DNA from: an uncultured Lachnospiraceae bacterium
GTDB lineage: Bacteria; Bacillota; Clostridia; Lachnospirales; Lachnospiraceae
Reading direction: 5' to 3'
Length of the DNA stretch: 56,904 nucleotides
Assembly: GCA_947625015.1 (NCBI GenBank)
Contig: CANQMR010000022.1
Location: 1 to 56,904, forward strand
Under the pieces are notes generated by a model, which was given only the letters and a program-made list of their open reading frames with translations, did not search any database and was not told the DNA's origin. Made by a program: the position numbers and the translations under genes. Position 1 is the first letter of the stretch. The number at the start of each line of letters is the position of its first letter. Positions 52,273 to 56,904 of this stretch are shown here, piece after piece.

Positions 52273-53850
52273 CTATCCCCTATCCTTTTGTTTATCCCTG
52301 TCAAACAGCTTCTTTCCATAGGAACGCCATCTGCTTTCTCTCACCACAGTAATTCTATAGTCTCCGTTATCCCTCTTTGTCAGTCCCTTTATCTGCTGTC
52401 CCTGCGCCAAAGCCTCCTGTACCGCCTGCAAAATATCCCGGCTGATTACTTCCCCTGGCGCCACAATGGGTATCTCCGGCGGAATCTGATAAAGGAAGGT
52501 ATGGCTTATTCTTCCCGCTGCCTCTTTTAAAGGTATCTCCGAATACTGGCTTTCCCTTGCCTGGGCAATGCTCATTTTCTGCTCCGGAAGCCTTACATAA
52601 ACCGACGTCTCCCTGCTATTAGTATCGGCTGTTTGCGTCATTTCCCTTAGCTGTCCGTCTATAATCTCCAACGCCTGCCCTAAGGCTTCAAAGGCTTCCT
52701 TTGAATCCGCCAAAGAGGTCATGGCAATCACATAACTGCCCCCCGCCATCTCCATCTGCTGCCCGTATTCCTCCGCCAGCATACGGCCGAGCATAATTCC
52801 GGTAAAGGGCTGCTCTTCGCCGTCCCGTTCAATCACACAGCGGTCCACAGAAAATACCAGCTTGCCCGCATCATAGCTGCAACCGCCGAATTTTTTAAAA
52901 TCCTCCAGCCCCGCCAGATGTATGTGGGAAAGTTTTTCCCACCGCTTCCGGTACTCTGCCAGAAGCTCCTTATAAATGATAAACTGCCCGTCCCGCTCAT
53001 GATCCATCCGCTCTATGCACGCCTCGCTGGCCGCCATAAAGACATAGGAGGGCGATGAGCTTTGATAAACCGACAGATATTCCTCGAGACAATCCCTGTT
53101 CACCAGATTGCCTTTCCTATGCAGGATTGCGCACTGCGTCATGGCCGGTAAGGTCTTGTGGAGACTTTCTATGACAATATCCGCCCCTATACGGATTGCC
53201 GGTTCCGGCACTTTTTTATAATCAATGGTGGAAATGGTCTCATTTACATTGGCCATATATTCAAAATGGGCGCCATGGGCTTCGTCCACAATTAACGGCA
53301 CCTTCTGTCTGTGGGTAATCTTTGCAATCTTTTCCACATCGCTGACTACTCCTTCATAGGTGGGAGACACCAAAACTACCGCTTTAGCGTCGGCGTGGTC
53401 TTTCAGCGCCTTCTTTATCCTGTCCGGCGATACGCCGCCAAACATATGGAGTTCTTCATTCCATTCCGGCAGAACATATACCGGCTTTAACCGTAACAAA
53501 AATATGGCGTGATATACGGACTTGTGGCAGTTCCTCGCCACAATCACCGTATCCCCCCGGCTGCACACAGCGGAAATGGCAGCCAATATGCCGCAGGTAC
53601 TGCCGTTAATCAGATAATAGCTCTGGTCCGAACCGTAAATCTGCGCCGCCCGCTCAAACGCTTCTTTAATGATTCCTTCCGGGTGGTGGAAATCATCTAA
53701 CTGCGCCACTTCCGTCACATCAATGGAAAAGGGATTCTCCACAAGCTCCGGAAAAATTGTGTGAAACCGCCGCTTGTGCCCCGGCATATGCCAGGGATAG
53801 GCGCCTTCCGTATTATATGCCGTTAACCCGCCTAATATAGACTGCTCCAT
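52273..53850 (-). CDS. PLP-dependent Orn/Lys/Arg decarboxylase, YaaO-like
   Basis: A 525-residue fold-type I PLP enzyme. Motifs are PWHMPGHKRRF at the N-terminus, LINGSTCGILAAISAV, LIVDEAHGAHFEY and the PLP lysine in VIESLHKTLPAMTQ. Members decarboxylate arginine, lysine or ornithine; which one cannot be told. The start MEQSILGG follows GGAAAGGT; a 22-codon upstream extension is rejected. It heads the block that continues with tmk, the same pair as yaaO-tmk in Bacillus. Confidence 0.93.
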   Translation of the reverse strand: MEQSILGGLTAYNTEGAYPWHMPGHKRRFHTIFPELVENPFSIDVTEVAQLDDFHHPEGIIKEAFERAAQIYGSDQSYYLINGSTCGILAAISAVCSRGDTVIVARNCHKSVYHAIFLLRLKPVYVLPEWNEELHMFGGVSPDRIKKALKDHADAKAVVLVSPTYEGVVSDVEKIAKITHRQKVPLIVDEAHGAHFEYMANVNETISTIDYKKVPEPAIRIGADIVIESLHKTLPAMTQCAILHRKGNLVNRDCLEEYLSVYQSSSPSYVFMAASEACIERMDHERDGQFIIYKELLAEYRKRWEKLSHIHLAGLEDFKKFGGCSYDAGKLVFSVDRCVIERDGEEQPFTGIMLGRMLAEEYGQQMEMAGGSYVIAMTSLADSKEAFEALGQALEIIDGQLREMTQTADTNSRETSVYVRLPEQKMSIAQARESQYSEIPLKEAAGRISHTFLYQIPPEIPIVAPGEVISRDILQAVQEALAQGQQIKGLTKRDNGDYRITVVRESRWRSYGKKLFDRDKQKDRG

Positions 53851-53926
53851 AAACTGTACCTTTCCATAAATGAATATAATCCAATTTATTATAGCAAAAT
53901 TGCGGGCAAATTGCAAAAAAATTTAG

Positions 53927-54799
53927 TCACAGCTGCTCCTTTAAGATATTCTTGTAGCCCTCTCCGAAAATCTCGCTGGCGCTGGTGACAATCATAAACG
54001 CTTTCCTGTCCACCTGTCGGACAATCTCTGTAAGCTTCGGCGTCCCCCGCTTCTTAACCACGCACATAATAATCTGCTTTTCGTCGTTGCTGTAGGCTCC
54101 CTTTCCCCTTAAAATGGTAGCCCCCGCCTCTAATTCCTCTAATATTCTTCCCAACATCTCCTGCGGTCTGCCGGACACGATATAGACAAGCCTCGCCTCG
54201 TCGCCTCCATACAGTATATAATCCATTACCCTTCCATGCAGCACCACAGCAATAAAGGCATACATGGCAATATTAAAATCCTTAAACACAAACCCGGACA
54301 ACGCCACAATCAATACGTCAATTGTAATGAAAAAGGTGCTCGTCTTAATCGCCGGATATTTTTTCCGCAATACCTTGATAATAATATCCATGCCGCCTGT
54401 CGTGGCGCCAATCCACAGCACCAGACCGATTCCGGTTCCCACTAAAATACTGCCGGCAATGGCGGCAAGCAGCAGATTGTCCGTAACCGCCGGAAAAGTG
54501 GCAAATACATTGGTAAACAGGGAATTTAATATAATGGCGTAGAAGCTTAGGGCAATGAACTTTCCCCCAAACTTCCACCAGCCGAGAATGATAATGGGAA
54601 TATTTAACAGAAGATACCAGGTTCCCGTCTCTAACCCCAAAGAATGACTGAGAATAACCGAAAGGCCCACAACGCCGCCCGGCGCAAGCTCATTGGGATC
54701 TAAGAACAATCCAATTCCCGCAGAATAGATAAAGGCGCCGACCGATATAACCAACAGTTTCTTTATCAGCCGGAGCACCCTGCTTTTTGATGTCTCCAT
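53927..54799 (-). CDS. yitT: YitT-family membrane protein (DUF161/DUF2179)
   Basis: A 290-residue protein with five or six hydrophobic helices (about residues 10-180; FLDPNELAPGGVVGLSVILS, GATTGGMDIIIKVLRKKYP). A C-terminal cytoplasmic DUF2179 domain follows (GRPQEMLGRILEELEAGATILRGKGAYSNDEKQII). YitT proteins are widespread in Firmicutes and their function is unknown. GGAGG precedes the ATG. The gene ends 76 bp before the decarboxylase start. Confidence 0.92.
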   Translation of the reverse strand: METSKSRVLRLIKKLLVISVGAFIYSAGIGLFLDPNELAPGGVVGLSVILSHSLGLETGTWYLLLNIPIIILGWWKFGGKFIALSFYAIILNSLFTNVFATFPAVTDNLLLAAIAGSILVGTGIGLVLWIGATTGGMDIIIKVLRKKYPAIKTSTFFITIDVLIVALSGFVFKDFNIAMYAFIAVVLHGRVMDYILYGGDEARLVYIVSGRPQEMLGRILEELEAGATILRGKGAYSNDEKQIIMCVVKKRGTPKLTEIVRQVDRKAFMIVTSASEIFGEGYKNILKEQL

Positions 54800-54930
54800 A
54801 GAACAACCTCCAAACCGTTTTTTATATTAGTCTGTGCCTTTTTCATCATTTTATCAGATTTTTGTTATTTCCTAATCTTAACCGCCTATCCCTTTCTACA
54901 GATTTTATTGCAAACACATAAAAATCTTAT

Positions 54931-56424
54931 TTAATCGTCATCTGTTTCTTTTTGTATCCGTATCTTTACATCTTCGGGGATATGGTAAAACGCTCTATAC
55001 CCTTTAATTGTAAATTTATATTCTGGCTTCGGGGTAATCGAGTGAACATATTTTTCATAAGGAAGATGTTCTATCGTAATCTCCTTCTTGCCCGCAGCAA
55101 CCTGCCTGCGGATTTCCGCCACACGATTATATTCCGTCAGGGAAATAACGCTCAAAATAACAAAGTAAATGCCAAACCCAACCACAATTCCCCCGCGTAA
55201 AAACTTTCTGGCAATCTCATTCCACATCTTGTCCAAATCCGGAACCAGATTCATCAGCATATAAATCAACAGCAATTCAAAAAAATAACTTCCCAGCAGA
55301 CACCGCGGCGAAACCGGATTTATAATTACAAATACTGCCGCTGTAGACAGCATACTGCACACCGGCAGCGCCAGTTGTAAAATATATTTTTTATGAATCG
55401 CAATAATTCCCACCACAATCAACAGCGCAACAAAAAACAATGTTGTAGTAACTGTGTGTAAAAAAAGTAAATCCGGTCGCTCCTGCTGATTTGCGGGTCC
55501 CTGAATCCATGCAGACATACCTCCAAACAAAGCATATACTCCCAGTATCCCCATAGCGATTATATAAAGTTTGCGTCTCTTGTCTGATAACCGTGCCTTT
55601 TCTAACTCATAAATCCGATATATCACAAAAAATAAAAGCAAATTAAGAAAAACGCTGCCGAAAAAACCATACTCGCAAATCATTTGGTAGTTATATAAAC
55701 TGATGGTTGATTTTATTCCTCGGTAAAAGTCCGTTTGCCCTGTGATTTCTCCATAAGCAGAATTGGAAAACATAAGCGCTGTCCCGAGAAACAGTCCGAT
55801 GCCATAGGCAACATGTTTGACATATATTTTCTTTTTTTCAATCCCTGCATATAACATTCCCGCAAACCAGAGGGCAATGTTCAGCAAAGTAAAATGTTCC
55901 ACAATCAATGCATTGGAAAATCCCAGCAAAGCATAAGGAATGACAAGAACCCATCTTTGTTTCCCATCCTCATTTTGTTCTATCAGATCATACAGGCTTT
56001 GCACATAGATTAAGGTCAGCAAAATACTGGTCATATAGTTTGCAAACCCAGAAACCCAGGCAATTGTATTATTAAACATCGCCATCGGCATGGAAACAAC
56101 TGCAAATAATGTGATATAAAACGCAATCTTCCTCTTAGATAATTTTTCCATCAAATATATGACGCCCGACGTGACTGCGCTCATATATATCGTTTTGAGC
56201 ACAACAGACCGGGTAAGTATTAAGATGATAAGATATCCAAGATATCTTCCGCCATAATCCTGAAATCCGGTTTTCAGACGCTGCAACCCATACACTGAAC
56301 CCCATCGTAAATCATCATCCACATATGGCACTGATGCGAAAAAAATACATAATAATACAAATAGGATCGGATACCGGTATTTGCTGATTCCTCTTTTCAG
56401 CCGTTCACATTTCTCTCTGCTCAT
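54931..56424 (-). CDS. Polytopic membrane protein, DUF6056/GT-C-like
   Basis: A 497-residue protein with about eleven hydrophobic helices. The first outer loop holds SVPYVDDDLRWGSVYGLQRL, an acidic cluster placed like the catalytic Asp of GT-C glycosyltransferases. The last 60 residues (VAAGKKEITIEHLPYEKYVHSITPKPEYK) form a soluble tail. The layout fits the family called DUF6056, which is often tied to surface polysaccharide decoration; this is from memory and not checked. AGGAGGA precedes the ATG. It is a single gene between yitT and the tRNA. Confidence 0.78.
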   Translation of the reverse strand: MSREKCERLKRGISKYRYPILFVLLCIFFASVPYVDDDLRWGSVYGLQRLKTGFQDYGGRYLGYLIILILTRSVVLKTIYMSAVTSGVIYLMEKLSKRKIAFYITLFAVVSMPMAMFNNTIAWVSGFANYMTSILLTLIYVQSLYDLIEQNEDGKQRWVLVIPYALLGFSNALIVEHFTLLNIALWFAGMLYAGIEKKKIYVKHVAYGIGLFLGTALMFSNSAYGEITGQTDFYRGIKSTISLYNYQMICEYGFFGSVFLNLLLFFVIYRIYELEKARLSDKRRKLYIIAMGILGVYALFGGMSAWIQGPANQQERPDLLFLHTVTTTLFFVALLIVVGIIAIHKKYILQLALPVCSMLSTAAVFVIINPVSPRCLLGSYFFELLLIYMLMNLVPDLDKMWNEIARKFLRGGIVVGFGIYFVILSVISLTEYNRVAEIRRQVAAGKKEITIEHLPYEKYVHSITPKPEYKFTIKGYRAFYHIPEDVKIRIQKETDDD

Positions 56425-56503
56425 AATCTTTTTTCCTCCTGTTATGCATTTGTATATCAGACAATGCCGTCATATATTTTTTAAAAAATAAGGCCATAAA
56501 TAA

Positions 56504-56547
56504 TGAAAAAGCTGCAAGTTTAAACCGTCGAAACTTACAGCTTTTTC
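56504..56547 (-). terminator. Terminator of tRNA-Cys
   Basis: GAAAAAGCTG...AAGTTT pairs with AAACTT...CAGCTTTTTC over about 16 bp with one mismatch, directly after the tRNA. T's in the 3' arm and TCATTATTT follow. Confidence 0.85.
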
Positions 56548-56549
56548 AG

Positions 56550-56620
56550 AGGCGCCAACCAGATTTGAACTGGTGATGAAGGTGTTGCAGACCTCTGCCT
56601 TACCACTTGGCTATGGCGCC
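56550..56620 (-). tRNA. trnC: tRNA-Cys (GCA)
   Basis: A 71-nt cloverleaf on the minus strand. The acceptor is GGCGCCA paired with TGGCGCC, the anticodon loop CTGCAAC contains GCA, and the T-arm is CCAGTTCAAATCTGG. The discriminator base is U73, as expected for cysteine. The CCA end is not encoded. Confidence 0.96.
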
Positions 56621-56685
56621 ATATTCATCTTATATAATATATGCGGGAATCTCTTATTCATTCCCGGCCACCGACGACAAGAATC

Positions 56686-56714
56686 ATATTAGCATATTTC
56701 CCTTTATATTGCAA
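56686..56714 (-). promoter_or_regulatory. Promoter of tRNA-Cys
   Basis: On the minus strand TTGCAA (56709-56714), a 17-bp spacer and TAATAT (56686-56691). The leader contains a GGGAAT/ATTCCC hairpin. From 56715 to the window end the sequence is AT-rich and no gene is seen. Confidence 0.7.
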
Positions 56715-56904
56715 GCATTTTTCCCTTTTTATATTACTTGCAAATTATCTGTTATTTGAAATATTCAACAAAGATTAAATGTATTTAACTGTAAACAAAA
56801 GTTATTTTATTCTTTTTATCCAGTTTTTCCCCGTCTTTAGGATTTAGCACTATATTTCTTTGAGAGTTTATATATAAATGTTTTTCTCTAAGTCAGCATG
56901 TTTG

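Overview
The window looks like a chromosomal segment of a Gram-positive, spore-forming, anaerobic Firmicute, most likely a Lachnospiraceae-type Clostridium. The evidence is: strong GGAGG ribosome sites, a long Bacillus-type SRP RNA, the Bacillus-like block decarboxylase-tmk-yaaR-holB-ricT-trmN6-rsmI-abrB, spore-cortex enzymes (PdaA and CwlD families), a MecA adaptor, an ATP-type PEP carboxykinase, and an F-type ATP synthase whose c subunit carries a sodium-binding signature. Most genes lie on the minus strand. The taxon is inferred from gene content only.

Layout. 1-8.4 kb: an accessory minus-strand cluster. It starts with a LytTR response regulator and a GHKL sensor kinase, followed by six small proteins without signal peptides: two copies of family A, two of family B, one B-like protein C and one FliD-like protein. 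An orphan BlaI-type repressor sits among them, and the window edge cuts a seventh member. A textbook LytTR operator (two 9-bp repeats, 12 bp apart) precedes the regulator gene. 8.5-15.1 kb: pgi, a PdaA-type deacetylase, a TSCPD protein, murG, an HD hydrolase and the SRP RNA. 15.2-19 kb: a receiver protein and a hybrid sensor kinase that share a helical C-terminal module. 19-24 kb: tadA, a GNAT acetyltransferase, rsmA, tatD and a lipoprotein. 24.2-28.3 kb: an AT-rich MBOAT/SGNH acylation pair and a ComEC-like metallo-hydrolase lipoprotein. 28.9-36.5 kb: the complete ATP synthase operon. 36.5-42.6 kb: rpiB, tsaC, a secreted papain-like protease, CwlD and a MecA-like adaptor. 42.7-46 kb: a DUF1858 protein, a CapA-like protein and pckA. 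46.0-46.6 kb: a 547-nt imperfect inverted repeat that can fold into one giant branched hairpin. 46.6-54.8 kb: the abrB-to-decarboxylase housekeeping block and a YitT protein. 54.9-56.6 kb: a polytopic membrane protein and tRNA-Cys.

The two strongest candidates for something undescribed are the giant hairpin between pckA and abrB, and the two-component-controlled cluster of FliD-like and other proteins with a shared N-terminal motif. Smaller leads are a repeat module shared by two 5' leaders, a helical module shared by the hybrid kinase and its receiver partner, and a 26-bp perfect palindrome upstream of the mecA-like gene.
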